DNA of 64,000 nucleotides from Acidomyces sp. 'richmondensis' (GCA_003545705.1 QVLQ01000002.1:62001-126000), one strand, 5' to 3'; positions 11,399 through 21,662 are shown, counted from the stretch's first letter. Notes: a model not told the origin generated them from the letters alone. Translations and numbers: made by a program.

Positions 11399-12739
11399 CT
11401 ACCAAATTGCCAACATGAGTACCACAGCTACGGCCACTGCTCTAGCATGTAGTGAAATCGAAGATCTCAAAGAAGCAGCGGCTGCGACATATGGCTTAGA
11501 TAAACCACAGCACGAGCCCGGATAATACGTGACGTTGTTTGCTCTTGCACCAGCGGCCAAAGTGGACCCATTAAAATTACCAATATTGTAGTAGTCAACG
11601 AGCAAGTAATTCGGTGGACGACCCCACATATTCGTGCAATGGTCAACTGTAGTTCCTGCGCAGCCCTCAATGGTAGTGTAGTTTGCATTCGTATTGTGGA
11701 GCTTTGGCCAGTACGGAACGAGGATGTCCACGCCTAAGGCCTTATCCTCGATCTGCAAGTTCAAGTTATGATTGGCAGTGTACAACCTGTCGTACGAAAT
11801 GTTTTTAGATTGGTTGGGAGGGCGCTGTACGGTACATGGAAATTCAGGATTAGTCGGCGAGAATGGAGTCTGCCAAGCGTAGTTCCACTGTTCGAGCAGC
11901 CAAGGGATCGCTGTTTGGTTCGCATCGTATGCAAGCATGACAACCACCCTTTTATTTGTCAATATCATCTCTCCAAGAGTTGGCCACCCATCCAGGCCCA
12001 TGGGAGCGGATTTTGGAACATAGAGATAGTCGATCATGCCGGAATTCTCGAAAGGCGCAATATAGTTTGAGGCGTCCACGAAGTCCTCGTTGCCTACCAT
12101 GATTGTAATCACTTCATATCGATTCTCATCCAGCCACTCGCGCACTGTCACAAGATAGTCTTCGAGCGGTCCCACGTTGAGCAGGTCGCACGAGGTGTGG
12201 CACAGCATCATCGGCGAAGAAGCGTTCGGTTTGTGAGTTTCGAACTGGAGCCCGCGGATGCCATCATTGAGCTGCGTCTTGACCCCCAGCATCTGGTTCG
12301 ATGCCGCATTGTTCGGAACTACAAAAGGGGAGTTGTGTGCCATCACGTAGGTAACGTTGCTATATTTTCGGTTGCACAGCTCCGGGTAGCCATTGCAAGA
12401 GGCGTATACAGTGTCGCTGGCCGCCGATGTACTTGTGGTCCTAGTCCCGCTGTAGTCGGTTTCTATCACCTTGGTACTGCTCGATGATGATGTCGAAATC
12501 GTTGCATTATGTGTTGTAGAATTGCTGATATTGCTGTGTGATGTTGATGTCGACGTTGATGCGAGTGAGCTTGGCGAATAGTCCGTCGGGTAAGTCGCCC
12601 TGCTTTGGGTAGGCAGGGCGGTCAGAGAAGATGCAATAGAGGAGACCGTGATCAGAGCATCTCCGGATGATGTTGACTTGCCGGCCCTGGTTGTTTGAAG
12701 GAACAGGTACGACAGCCCCAAAGCTAAATGGATTAACAT
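11399..12739 (-). CDS. Secreted PLC-like phosphodiesterase, probable GPI-anchored
   Basis: Intronless, 446 aa. Residues 1-19 form a signal peptide (MLIHLALGLSYLFLQ). Residues 20-100 are Ser/Thr-rich and likely O-glycosylated. The catalytic part begins near residue 112 (CNGYPELCNRKYSNVTYVMAHNSPF): a PLC-like TIM barrel with the first catalytic His in MAHNSP, the RGLQFETH strand, a second His in MLCHTSC, then LVTVREWLDENRYEVITIMVGN and a late KRVVVMLAYD strand. Many N-glycosylation sequons are present. The end is hydrophobic (ARAVAVAVVLMLAIW) after a small-residue stretch, as in GPI-anchoring signals. Related fungal proteins are called PLC-like phosphodiesterases of unknown substrate; canonical metal ligands of bacterial PI-PLC are not needed. 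It is probably a cell-wall or plasma-membrane surface protein. Start is the only ATG giving a signal peptide. Confidence 0.88.
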   Translation of the reverse strand: MLIHLALGLSYLFLQTTRAGKSTSSGDALITVSSIASSLTALPTQSRATYPTDYSPSSLASTSTSTSHSNISNSTTHNATISTSSSSSTKVIETDYSGTRTTSTSAASDTVYASCNGYPELCNRKYSNVTYVMAHNSPFVVPNNAASNQMLGVKTQLNDGIRGLQFETHKPNASSPMMLCHTSCDLLNVGPLEDYLVTVREWLDENRYEVITIMVGNEDFVDASNYIAPFENSGMIDYLYVPKSAPMGLDGWPTLGEMILTNKRVVVMLAYDANQTAIPWLLEQWNYAWQTPFSPTNPEFPCTVQRPPNQSKNISYDRLYTANHNLNLQIEDKALGVDILVPYWPKLHNTNANYTTIEGCAGTTVDHCTNMWGRPPNYLLVDYYNIGNFNGSTLAAGARANNVTYYPGSCCGLSKPYVAAAASLRSSISLHARAVAVAVVLMLAIW

Positions 12740-12965
12740 ATTGCCCGGTTTTGGACTCAGTATATGGATCTAGGAAGAGATGATGTAACTGCACAGTGGG
12801 TGTGAGAAATATTTACAAGCATAATGGATTTATTATTGCTTTCTTCATGCCATCCGGGACATTTGTTGTTAGGAGAACGTTAAAATATTTCCACTAGCCG
12901 CGCGTACAAGGGAAGAAGCTGGATGATGTCACCGATGATTTGAGGTATATATGGCTTAGCATCAC

Positions 12966-13010
<45 letters not shown>

Positions 13011-13580
13011 ATCGAACGCAGTCGAGCCAAATGTGGAGGTTTGATATGCATCACAGACTCATGTTATGACCCGGTTGGTAGCAGGATTCTGGATCCATGC
13101 TTTCCGAAGGACTTATTGACGATCTTCTCGTACGTAGTGGGTTCCGTGGGGAAACCGGCATGCTGAATGCCGCCGAAGATCCCGAGCAATCTCGAAAGAC
13201 GTGAATCTCTTCGGTATAGCGCCTGGGGGAAGTGTTGATGTAATCCCACGTATACATCAGACCGGGCAGTCGACCTTGGAATAGTAGCCAAGGTAGGGTT
13301 AGGATCGATAACAAACAAGAAACCCGGTATTGGCGAGCACAAATACTCCCAAACCTCACACAGCATGTTGGAATGTAAATCATGAAGCATAAAGCGGCAC
13401 CAAGATGGCAAATATGTTGCCAATCGAATCCACCATCTACTCCATCACTGCCATCTAATTCTGCCGATGTAATCGGGATGCGAAACCGAGCTAGGCCCCT
13501 GCCAGACATGAGCGTGGGGCTAATGTCGTCTCCTCGACTTTTACAAGCGCACTCTTGACGCAACAAAGCAACACGGTAGC
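12740..13580. other. Divergent intergenic region (PLC-like / SDR)
   Basis: 841 bp between outward-facing genes. It contains a TA dinucleotide tract; otherwise no gene. Minus-strand open frames at 13051..13671 run into the SDR gene and have no domain similarity. Confidence 0.5.
12969..13007. repeat. (TA)n microsatellite
   Basis: An uninterrupted alternating TA run of about 39 bp in the spacer between the PLC-like and SDR genes. Such tracts unwind easily and vary in length. Confidence 0.97.
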
Positions 13581-14634
13581 ATGGGCCAGTACGAAGACCT
13601 GGTGGAAGCGCTCCGGCGTCAACCGTTAAACAGCGTCCTCGCAGCCGTCGGGGGTCTGTGGGTGGCGTCACAGGTGGTCAGATTATCCTCTTTCTGCTAC
13701 CTCTATTTCTTGCGCCGCAGCCAGTTGGACCGATACAGGTGCGCGGACGGCAAAGAGTCGTGGGCATTGGTGACAGGAGCCTCGGATGGTAGGTTTCTCT
13801 CTCTCCCTCTCTCTCCAATTATGCCGCCAACGAACTATCTAATCCCTCGGAACAGGCATTGGCAGAGGCTTTGCCGAAGAGTTATGTGCTCGCGGGTTCA
13901 ATGTCGTCCTGCACGGTCGCGACGAAAGTAAACTCAGCGGCGTGCGGGATGAGTTGCTCCAGCAGTGGCCGCAGCGCGAGATCAAACTCATGATGTTCGA
14001 TGCCATGACGGAAATGGAGAATATGTCCAAGTTGGAAGCCACAGTCGAGGGGCTGCGAGACACCAATTTGAAAATTCTCGTGAACAATGTCGCTTCTCTG
14101 GGTACGATGGAGATCTGGAAGCCTTTGCAGGATGCCCGTGGCCGCGACATCGCGAGTTGCATCGAACCCAGTGCTCGCTTTCCCACCGACTTGACTCGCT
14201 TACTCATTCCGCAATTGATACAGAACGAGCCGGCGTTGATCTTGAACATCGGCAGCGGCGCGAGTGAATTTGCCACGCCGTACGCCTCGGTGTATAGCGC
14301 GGTCAAAGCGTACAACCTTGCCTGGTCTCGCTCGCTAAGTGCCGAAATGAAACTTGAAGGCCGAGATATTGAAGTACTCGGGCTTTTGATTGGAATGGTG
14401 GCCACATCGAGGACGAAGAGACCGACCACATTCTTCATGCCGACTCCACGGCGGATGGCCCAAAGCTGTCTCGATGTGGTTGGCTGTGGGCGAAGTATCG
14501 TCTGGCCATACTGGCCTCACCTCCTGCAGTTCGCCCCAATCCTAGCCATGCCAGAATGGTTATTGGAGAAGTTATTGGGGGGGTTGATGATAGCGGAGAG
14601 AGATAAACATCAAGCAGAGGCCAAGAAACAGTAG
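13581..14634 (+). CDS. Short-chain dehydrogenase/reductase, very-long-chain 3-oxoacyl-CoA reductase / 17-beta-HSD12-like
   Basis: Two exons, 13581..13788 and 13856..14634, 328 aa. The 67-bp intron splits the cofactor motif, restoring TGASDGIGRGFAEEL. An N-terminal hydrophobic helix (SVLAAVGGLWVASQVVRL) would anchor it in the ER. Catalytic features are NNVASLG (structural Asn), Ser in NIGSGASEF and the YSAVK active-site Tyr-Lys near residue 230. The arrangement membrane helix, SDR domain and hydrophobic C-terminal helix (LPEWLLEKLLGG-like) fits the KAR/HSD12 family, which reduces 3-ketoacyl-CoA in very-long-chain fatty acid elongation. Other SDRs of this group act on steroids or other ketones. 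The central segment SLGTMEIWKPLQDARGRDIAS is more diverged than in the housekeeping reductase, so this may be a paralogue and not the essential enzyme. Confidence 0.85.
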
Positions 14635-15263
14635 CGGGCTGATATTTCCTACGTATCTGAAGTCTGAATCATTTGCTATAATTTTGGTGCAGATTCCATG
14701 TCTTGAGAACGTGCTTCGATAGCGATGGCTCTGGGCACTTCGTCTCTATGTACTTGACCGCTCCCCGATCCTCAGTCCGAAGGCCTTCACATCATATCCA
14801 CCCCACAGGAAAGCGTCCTGGCTCATCTGAGTGGCGGAAATGGACTTTATCTTGGTTATCACTATCACTTGAAATGCACAAAGAATCCCAATTATACATA
14901 TTCGCCAAGTTCCAGGTGCCACGCCAGTGATGAACATCCCTCTCCTTGGACCTTGAAGCCCAGCTACTCAGTTAGCACATATCCCTACTCTTCTCACGTG
15001 ATTCCATCGTCTACGAGAAAACCTAACTCTCTCACTTCTGTTCAACTCAGGCTGATATCTTGACTTTGAAAAATAATAGCCCTGTCTAATTAATTTATTG
15101 CCGAGTCACACATCCATGTTGCAGGGTTTGCGCGTTTGGCTCATGCGGATTAGATATAATTGATATTCCTCGTGTTTTGATAGATCATTGAGAAAATATA
15201 TGCTCCGTACTGGAGAAAAAATGTTAATCGGATGAGGACATTATGGGATCGATACCGTGCTGG
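14635..15263. other. Intergenic region downstream of SDR
   Basis: 629 bp without a supportable gene; short frames on both strands with no domain similarity. A CACGTG occurs near 14995. Confidence 0.45.
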
Positions 15264-15288
15264 TTAGATAAAAGCAAATGGAGAACTA

Positions 15289-15513
15289 GATCTCGTCGAT
15301 ATCGCCTGGACAACGATCGATGGCACGTCTTGGACCAAGCTCAAGTCCACGCAAGATACATTCTCGGCAGAGAGCATGGCCGCATGAAGAGGGAAATATA
15401 TCCATAGGCTCCATCGTCCCGGAATAGATCGAGCAAATGAAGTCCTTATCTTTTTGCAGAGACGGCTGAAATCTTTGCCCTCTTGACTCATTGCTTGGTA
15501 TGTCCAATATCAT
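15289..15513 (-). pseudogene. Possible degenerate RING-finger fragment
   Basis: A minus-strand open frame starting at ATG 15513 ends in a stretch with the second half of a RING-like pattern (PSSCGHALCRECI), preceded by FICSIYSGTMEP where the usual C-x2-C pair reads C-x2-Y-like. The frame is short (75 aa) and stops soon after, without the final C-x2-C pair. An AG acceptor (AAATAG) lies directly before the ATG, so it may be an internal exon of an unrecognised gene or a relic. I see no complete gene model. Confidence 0.3.
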
Positions 15514-15954
15514 CTATTTGAAAGCGGGTAAATTAGTTGGCTAGTTGAAATTTTGTCGCTTCGCCTCTGGAGCCGATGCAGGTTTTCCAGTTATTGGATT
15601 TTCAGCAGTCGATAGGACTGTGGGGATGTTGAAAGTAACGAAATATCCATATTGCGGACAAATATCTAAGACCAAGACATCAGCGTTTTCTGAGAGGGGC
15701 TGAGCTTCGCATTGGACCAATGTGTGTGTCAAACTTATACGAATGACATTTGCTGGTGATGCGACGGATCAGAAAGTGGAATAGGACATTTGTCGAAATG
15801 GGCCTCAATGGTCGCAAAATGATCTCGTTATGGTGCATCCGACCCCTTCCATACCACGCACGAGACCACAGGACAAGTTTGGAAAGACAACAACCAAATA
15901 CACATCATCGTCAGACGCACAAACCTCTCCCACATCATATCGTAACCTCGCCGC

Positions 15955-16365
15955 TCACCATCGACTCCTCGTCGAAGAAGGCTTACGATCCACCAATATC
16001 CGGCCCGAATTATCTTTCCTCCGCACTCTCACTGGACCCTCCATTTCTATTACCTCCTCCGGCGTCGCATCATCCGGAGCGAGCCGCCCTTTCACAATGA
16101 TTTCCAGGTCGTCAAACTCCCTCAACTCAAAGGCCAGATGAATGATTGCCGGCATGGCTTCTTGACAATGTTCATACCCGAGGTCAGCCAGCTCGGACGG
16201 TGTCAGCTGCGAGGCGACCTCGGAAATTTTGAAGCTGTTAGGGGGCTCGGTGTTGTCTAGCATATTGAGGAAATGAGCGCGCAGCGCTGGGTTCAGTGCC
16301 GCATCCCAAGGACGGGCAGGGCTTTTGGGACCCGATGGCCACAGCCAGTTGTAGATGAAAGCCAT
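15955..16365 (-). CDS. DUF3253 domain protein
   Basis: Intronless, 136 aa, ATG at 16365. Residues about 27-120 match the fungal DUF3253 pattern as I know it: RAHFLNMLDN, FKISEVASQLTPSELADLGY, a helix with MPAIIHLAFELREFDDLEIIVKG, and the terminal GPVRVRR strand. The fold is a small winged-helix-like domain whose function is unknown. N-terminal MAFIYNWLWPSG is hydrophobic but too short for a membrane helix. It is likely soluble. The gene lies upstream of, and in the same direction as, nothing obviously related; the zinc-knuckle gene starts 2.2 kb to the right on the same strand. Confidence 0.75.
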   Translation of the reverse strand: MAFIYNWLWPSGPKSPARPWDAALNPALRAHFLNMLDNTEPPNSFKISEVASQLTPSELADLGYEHCQEAMPAIIHLAFELREFDDLEIIVKGRLAPDDATPEEVIEMEGPVRVRRKDNSGRILVDRKPSSTRSRW

Positions 16366-16808
16366 TGACCATCGACAGGAGATGTGTCTACTAATTATGT
16401 GACTGACGAGAGATTCGGGTCAACTACTGAGGGCGAAACCAAGTGAAAAGGCAATTCAAGGCGGAATGAAGTCTCGGCTTGATCGGAAGCTCTCGCCGCG
16501 GCTGCATTCCGGATTTGGTTGTAGTGTAGGTGGTTGGTAAAACTTTCTTATCACAGCTGCTTCATACAAATTGGAAAAAGTGACGCGTGATAATACTTGT
16601 CAAATTAATGACATTGGGCAAGAAAGAAATGGAAAAGAATCATTTCTTGATCAAATATGTACCAGAGACAGCTTTGTGCAGAATAAAATATGAAATTGGG
16701 GAAGAATTGAACTCGAAATCTGAATGTATTTCGTAGCAGGTAAGGATTTGTGCTGCCGGTGAATCGTGTCCAGGTGAATTTAATGGCATTTGACGCGTTA
16801 TATCCCTC
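16366..16808. other. Intergenic region between DUF3253 and zinc-knuckle genes
   Basis: 443 bp, both neighbours on the minus strand. It should contain the DUF3253 promoter and the zinc-knuckle 3' end. No gene seen. Confidence 0.5.
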
Positions 16809-18596
16809 TCAATCCCTAATATCATCCAAATGCGCCAGCTGATAGTTATATCTGCCACTCCCATTCACGATTCCTTCTCCTTCCTTTCCTGGCCATTGCG
16901 AACTTGATTTCTCCAAAAATCGATCTGCGTGCTTCTTCGACCATGTCCGATTGTTGCTTCGGACGTCCTTCAAGAAAGAAGGCAGCTTGGGACAGTCATC
17001 GCCCCAATGATCCATTCTCCCACAATTGTAGCATGCAGTGATCATGGTCTTGGCTTTGACTATATCCTTATCTTGAATTTGGTAGAAACGCCATAAGTCT
17101 GAACATTCTTCCTCTATATGTCCAATCTCACCGCACACATCGCACGGGTCTCCCGGACCACCCCCTTGCACGGAGGGGTTGCGACACTCACGAGCCAAAT
17201 GGCCACGTCGGCGGCAGAGTCGACACTTCCGGAACTTTGGGCATGCAGATGAGAAATGCACATTGGCGACTCCGCAGTGCGCGCAGATTCTTTCCGGACA
17301 CGTATCTTGCATGTGCCCTTCCCGGCCACAAATGAGACAGCGGACATACGTGCAGCCGTCTATGAGGCCAAAGTAGCGGTATTGGAGAATTTGCTCGCTC
17401 TCTGGAATATCGCAGAGGCGGATCCACAAGTCGGTCTCTGAGGCTCCGTTTGTTTGAACAGATGCGGCAGCTCTAGCAAGAGACCCATAATCGCGATCTG
17501 CCCGGTCACCAACGGAGACTTCGTCGTTAGCGCGAGCGTGAATTGGAGATGACATGTTGGCGACCGAGTGCTCACGACTGGAATTTGCGCTTCCACGAGC
17601 AGCATAGCAATGCTCAGAGTCCTCAACGCGAACCTCTCGTTCCACCCCATCATTTTCATTTTGCTGCTCTCCTGGTTTGGCAAGCGTACCACCAGTAACT
17701 GATCCGACTTGCTTCGCGCCGATATAGTTATCGTCTATATACTTGTCAATCCGCTTACGGGCCGCCTTCGAAGGACCACCTCGCTTGAACCAGTCTATGA
17801 GCATGCCCACCACGTCGTCAGGGCGACCGAGCTGGCAAGCTTTCTCTTTCAGCCGCTCAATAACCTGATTGTAGTGCTCGTGGTATGTGCCCAGGTCATC
17901 CCAGGTCATTTCACGGCAGAACTGCCCATTGGTAAGGATGACCTCGAGCATACGAATATCAAGAGCGGAGCTATTGCCTTGCCATGCGGTCGGCACTGAT
18001 ATGCCCGATGTGACGCCCGATGTCGTTTTGTCCCATTCCCTGATCAAAGCCACCGCGTAAGATCTAAAAGGCATGCCGTGCCGACAACAGCTCCGCACTA
18101 GATCTTCGACCGACTGGTTCCCGGCTTTGCTGAGCTCATCTGCAATGTGTTTCTGAAAAGACAAGGGCTTGACATCTAGGATATCCATAACTCGTCCTTG
18201 GGTTTTTGCGACGTTGCTGTCGTGGCCGATTGGCGCAATCAGGGAGGTGATAGGGTCGGAGGGGGCAACACTGCGCTTTGAGGGTAAGTTTTCGGACGAC
18301 TCATTGCTGGTTCGGCGACTTGAGTAGGACGTCGAGACTTCCCCAGACTCTCGACTACCGCGTCGGCTCACCACGCGACTAGCCACCACGTTGTCTTCTC
18401 CATCTGAACTGTCTGCGTCGCCCACCACTGTCTTGCGGCGCTTGTCGGTGGTGCTCACATCTTGGGTCGACGCCTGTTTGCGCTTACGGCCAACGGCCCT
18501 CGTACGCGAGTCTTCCGTTGCCATGTCCTGGTTGTCGCTTGGCGGTGGTTGTTGGCGTTGGAAGCGATGCTCATCTTTCACGCCCTCGGACACCAT
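16809..18596 (-). CDS. Five-knuckle CCHC zinc protein, AIR1/AIR2-like
   Basis: Intronless, 595 aa from ATG 18596 (a second ATG at 18522, MATEDS, is also possible). The C-terminal third carries five zinc knuckles: CLICGREGHMQDTC, CAHCGVANVHFSSAC (one residue longer between Cys and His), CRLCRRRGHLAREC, CDVCGEIGHIEEEC and CYNCGRMDHWGDDC. Five CCHC knuckles in this order are typical of AIR1/AIR2, RNA-binding subunits of the nuclear TRAMP polyadenylation complex that feeds the exosome. After the knuckles comes WSKKHADRFLEKSS, seen in fungal homologues. The N-terminal half has a basic Ser-rich region (nuclear signal KRKQ and KRRK) and a helical region around residues 130-280 that I do not recognise and that yeast AIR proteins lack. 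TRAMP role is inferred. Three CACGTG boxes lie 35-168 bp upstream. Confidence 0.85.
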   Translation of the reverse strand: MVSEGVKDEHRFQRQQPPPSDNQDMATEDSRTRAVGRKRKQASTQDVSTTDKRRKTVVGDADSSDGEDNVVASRVVSRRGSRESGEVSTSYSSRRTSNESSENLPSKRSVAPSDPITSLIAPIGHDSNVAKTQGRVMDILDVKPLSFQKHIADELSKAGNQSVEDLVRSCCRHGMPFRSYAVALIREWDKTTSGVTSGISVPTAWQGNSSALDIRMLEVILTNGQFCREMTWDDLGTYHEHYNQVIERLKEKACQLGRPDDVVGMLIDWFKRGGPSKAARKRIDKYIDDNYIGAKQVGSVTGGTLAKPGEQQNENDGVEREVRVEDSEHCYAARGSANSSREHSVANMSSPIHARANDEVSVGDRADRDYGSLARAAASVQTNGASETDLWIRLCDIPESEQILQYRYFGLIDGCTYVRCLICGREGHMQDTCPERICAHCGVANVHFSSACPKFRKCRLCRRRGHLARECRNPSVQGGGPGDPCDVCGEIGHIEEECSDLWRFYQIQDKDIVKAKTMITACYNCGRMDHWGDDCPKLPSFLKDVRSNNRTWSKKHADRFLEKSSSQWPGKEGEGIVNGSGRYNYQLAHLDDIRD

Positions 18597-19447
18597 GGTG
18601 GAGGCCTCTCAGACAATGAAAGAGGGACTCCACGTGATGAAGGAGGAGCATTCTTCCCCGTGTAGCATGTGTATCCCGTCGTTTCTCGGCACCAGTCAAA
18701 AGAAGGCAGGCACGGTGCACGTGATGAGTTCATATTTTTTTTTATATATTTATGTAAACACGTGAGGCGTTTGCGCTTTGCCGTAATTAAAAAAAAAAAA
18801 TAGAGCATCAGGTCCCGCCATGGCGTCACCGCGGCTCGTGCTCGCGGAGGAGGACCCTGGGAGATGCAGCGGAGCCAGCTCCCTGCACCAGGTACACGTT
18901 GCTTTACGATCCGCGCAGTGAAATAGATCTCATCGGCGTTGAGACGTCGACGCTCAATCGACGCGCGCGGTGTTGCATCCCCGTCGAGGTCCGCCTGCCA
19001 CCACCCCCCAAGCCAGCACCGCCCCCCGCCGGCCGCGTGCACGACGGGACTACGCCATTACGGCCACCACCCGCCCTCCTCATTCCATCCGCCCACTCCC
19101 ATCGCGTCTAATCCTATTCCCTTTGTCCGCCCCTTCAGCAGGCAGGCACGACCCGACGCATCCCCGCTCCGACGCCGTCAATCGTCACACTGGCACTCAC
19201 CGCCATTAACCCGGTCAAGCTGCTGCGGCGAGTAACGCACGCCTATTCCTGCCCGCCCCCGCCAGCGGTGGCCGCCCCCCGCCTCCCGCCCGCCCCGCCC
19301 CCGTCGGCCGCGTCGCCGTCTGTTGCGGACCCCCCGCGGCCACCGTCCGGGTTGACGTTCGCGGAGCCGACGCGGCCGCACAGCGCGACCGAGACGTCCG
19401 CGACCACGGGCGAGCGGCCGGCGTGTGTGCAGCACTTCGAGCGCAAG
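18597..19447. promoter_or_regulatory. Divergent promoter between zinc-knuckle and ORM genes, with three CACGTG boxes
   Basis: 851 bp. CACGTG occurs at 18631, 18718 and 18759, the first two followed by AT and the third by AG. This is the core of the Cbf1/bHLH site. A poly-A run is near 18788 and the right half, from about 18950 on, is GC-rich and open in the ORM frame but has no in-frame ATG before 19448. Confidence 0.6.
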
Positions 19448-20136
19448 ATGGAGGACCGGGAAAAGAGTCGGCGGCGGCGGCGCAGCAGCAGCCTGATGTA
19501 CCAAGAACCGCCCGAGAGCTTGGAACAACAGAGCGACCAGGCCACCATGCCCAATCTGAACGCTCAATGGGTGAACGCCAAGGGTGCGTATCTTCTTTCC
19601 CTCTGCATTTTCTCAGGGCCAGTCTGACGCGACGGCGATGGCCATGATAGGCGCGTGGATGATTCATATCGTGCTCATCCTCGCGCTCAAAATCCTCTAC
19701 GACATCCTGCCCTCGGTATCGCAGGAGACCTCGTGGACGCTCGTCAACACGACGTACATGGCCGCCACTTACCTCATGTTCCACTGGGTTCGCGGCGTGC
19801 CATTTGAGTTCAACGCTGGGGCGTACGACAACCTCAACATGTGGGAGCAGATCGACAACGGCGACCAATACACCCCCGCCAAGAAGTTCCTGCTCGCAGT
19901 GCCCATCTGTCTCTTTCTCGTCAGCACCCACTACACCCATTATGACCTGACCTACTTCATGATCAACTTCCTGGCCACGGTGGCCGTGATCGTCCCCAAG
20001 CTACCTGCGGTGAGCCGCCTTTCCCAGTGACAACGCGCTTCTTGCGTCCTGCTAACGGCTGACTCAGCTCCATCGCATGCGCTTTGCGCTTTTCAATCCG
20101 GAGCCCGAGCTACATTCGGAGGATCGGCTGGGATGA
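19448..20136 (+). CDS. ORM1/ORM2 (ORMDL) family regulator of sphingolipid synthesis
   Basis: Three exons: 19448..19583, 19651..20009, 20068..20136, giving 187 aa. ATG 19448 is the only ATG in this frame at the 5' end. The N-terminus RRRRRSSSLMY carries the Ser cluster that in yeast Orm proteins is phosphorylated to relieve inhibition of serine palmitoyltransferase. It is followed by the family signatures PNLNAQWVNAKGAW, VSQETSWTLVN, FHWVRGVPFEFNAGAYDNLNMWEQID and STHYTHYD, with four hydrophobic segments. The protein sits in the ER membrane bound to serine palmitoyltransferase. The second intron has a GCTAAC branch site. The short C-terminus (FNPEPELHSEDRLG) is encoded on its own exon. Identity is very secure. 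Confidence 0.96.
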
Positions 20137-20596
20137 TTGGGTTCGACAAGCATCGGCTCGGCGTTGTGGAAGGATACCCCCAAAAAGGATGGAGGTGGGC
20201 CGTGAATTCGGCTCCCGACTCGGATGAGATTGCCTGGAAGCTATTCATTCATGCGATGGCGCTTTGGTGCAGACTGACGCGATGACGAATTGCAAAGGCC
20301 TTGATCACGCTCCTTGAGATACCAACGTTGCGCTGCTTTAGAGAAAATCCCGGCTTCCCATCGGGTACGAACGTGGCTTGCTGCATGTATTATATTTTTA
20401 TTCAAACCTCCGACGGTCATTTCTCCATACACCGCACACCCAGCACGACCATTATTGATGCATCTCTGGGATGCGTGGCTCGTCGCCGCAAATAGACGTG
20501 ACAGCTGTTTCAGTGCCTGTTCCGTTTCGGACGGAGTCTGAGGCATACTCGCCGTGAAATTATGCTACATTGGATTACAGAATCCTCAACCGCCCA
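20137..20596. other. Convergent 3' region (ORM / NmrA-like)
   Basis: 460 bp between two stop codons. Short frames only; no gene. Confidence 0.5.
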
Positions 20597-21662
20597 CTAT
20601 GCCTTCCTTGCTAAATTCTGAAACATCGTTTTCAATTCATCATACACCGGCTTCGCCCTGCCGGCAAGCACCTCACCCAAGTAATCCTTGAAGTTGGTGA
20701 ATTTCAAATCCAGATATAACTCCTTCCCATTCAGGTAACCGAGGAATTTGGCGTATTCGGGCGTGTTATCCCCACGAATGCCCCAACTAATCTGATACTG
20801 TGCCTCAATTTGCTGCAGTCTTAGCAGAAAGTTGCCCGGATCGGCTGGCATCTTGGCCTCGGCCTCCACAATCTGGGCCTGCAGCTGCTCGAAACTGGCA
20901 TACTCCCGATGCAAAAACTCGCCGGAAAGTCGCTCAAGCAAGTCATAAAATTCATTCGGAGTCCACAACTCAGTGTATACGAAGACCATCTTATTGACCG
21001 TCCTCTCATCATGGATGATTCGCGCAACGTAACGCCCAATGTCGGCTAAATACGTCAATCCGCTCTTTATATTCCCATCCCCCGGAATCATCTGCCCCGG
21101 GAAGACAACAGCATAATCGATCTTTCCGCTAGGAATGGCGTGGAAGACGCCTTGGTACAACCACCCGACGTCGACGATGGTATAACTTAGTCCGATCCGT
21201 TCGACATGATTGAAGACGTCTTCTTTCAAATCCCTCAACACCTGAATGCCCATGGGCATGGCAGTGCTGAACGCGCATGGGAAAAAGCGCTTGACGCCCG
21301 CCATCTTGGCTGCTGTGGCAAGAGGGACCTGTTCCAGTAGTTCCATTGGCGCGATGGCAGAGATGAGCAGGTCCGGGCCTTGAAGGGCCGAGACGATAGA
21401 TTCCTGGCTGCCTCTCGTGTCGAGAGGGCGGGGTTCGATGCCTCTGCTCTTGAGGGCCAGGTTTGCGGGTTTAGAGATCGAGTCAAGTCGAACGAGAGCC
21501 ACAATGTTCTTTTAGCTTGTCAATAACGGAAAACGTAAGGACGCTGTCGTGCAGGAAAGAGAACGGTGGACACACACGTTCGCCCGCTTGCAGGAGACCA
21601 TTAACTATCAAGCTACCTGTTTCCCCAGAAGCACCGACAATCACTACTTTCATTGTGGCCAT
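20597..21662 (-). CDS. NmrA-like / isoflavone-reductase-type NAD(P)-binding protein
   Basis: Two exons: 21576..21662 and 20597..21508, giving 332 aa. Start ATG at 21662 (a second ATG follows three codons later). The N-terminus VVIVGASGETGSLIVNGLL is the Rossmann motif GxxGxxG of atypical SDRs. The 67-bp intron begins within a GTGTGTGT run; only the second GT keeps the frame and joins GER to NIVALVRLDS. Later features are LLISAIAPMELLEQVPLATAAK, the AGVKRFFPCAFS strand and DVGWLYQGVF, as in isoflavone-reductase-like proteins. The classical SDR Tyr-Lys pair is not evident. Members reduce phenolics or act as redox sensors such as NmrA; the substrate cannot be told. It stands next to the transposon remnant without other pathway genes. 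Confidence 0.88.

Noticed and set aside
12969..13007. TA tract as a promoter TATA element
   Set aside because: It is a plain dinucleotide repeat more than 570 bp from the SDR start; there is no reason to call it a TATA box.
19268..19627. ORM start at 19268
   Set aside because: The codon there is GTG; the first ATG in frame is 19448, which gives the usual family length.
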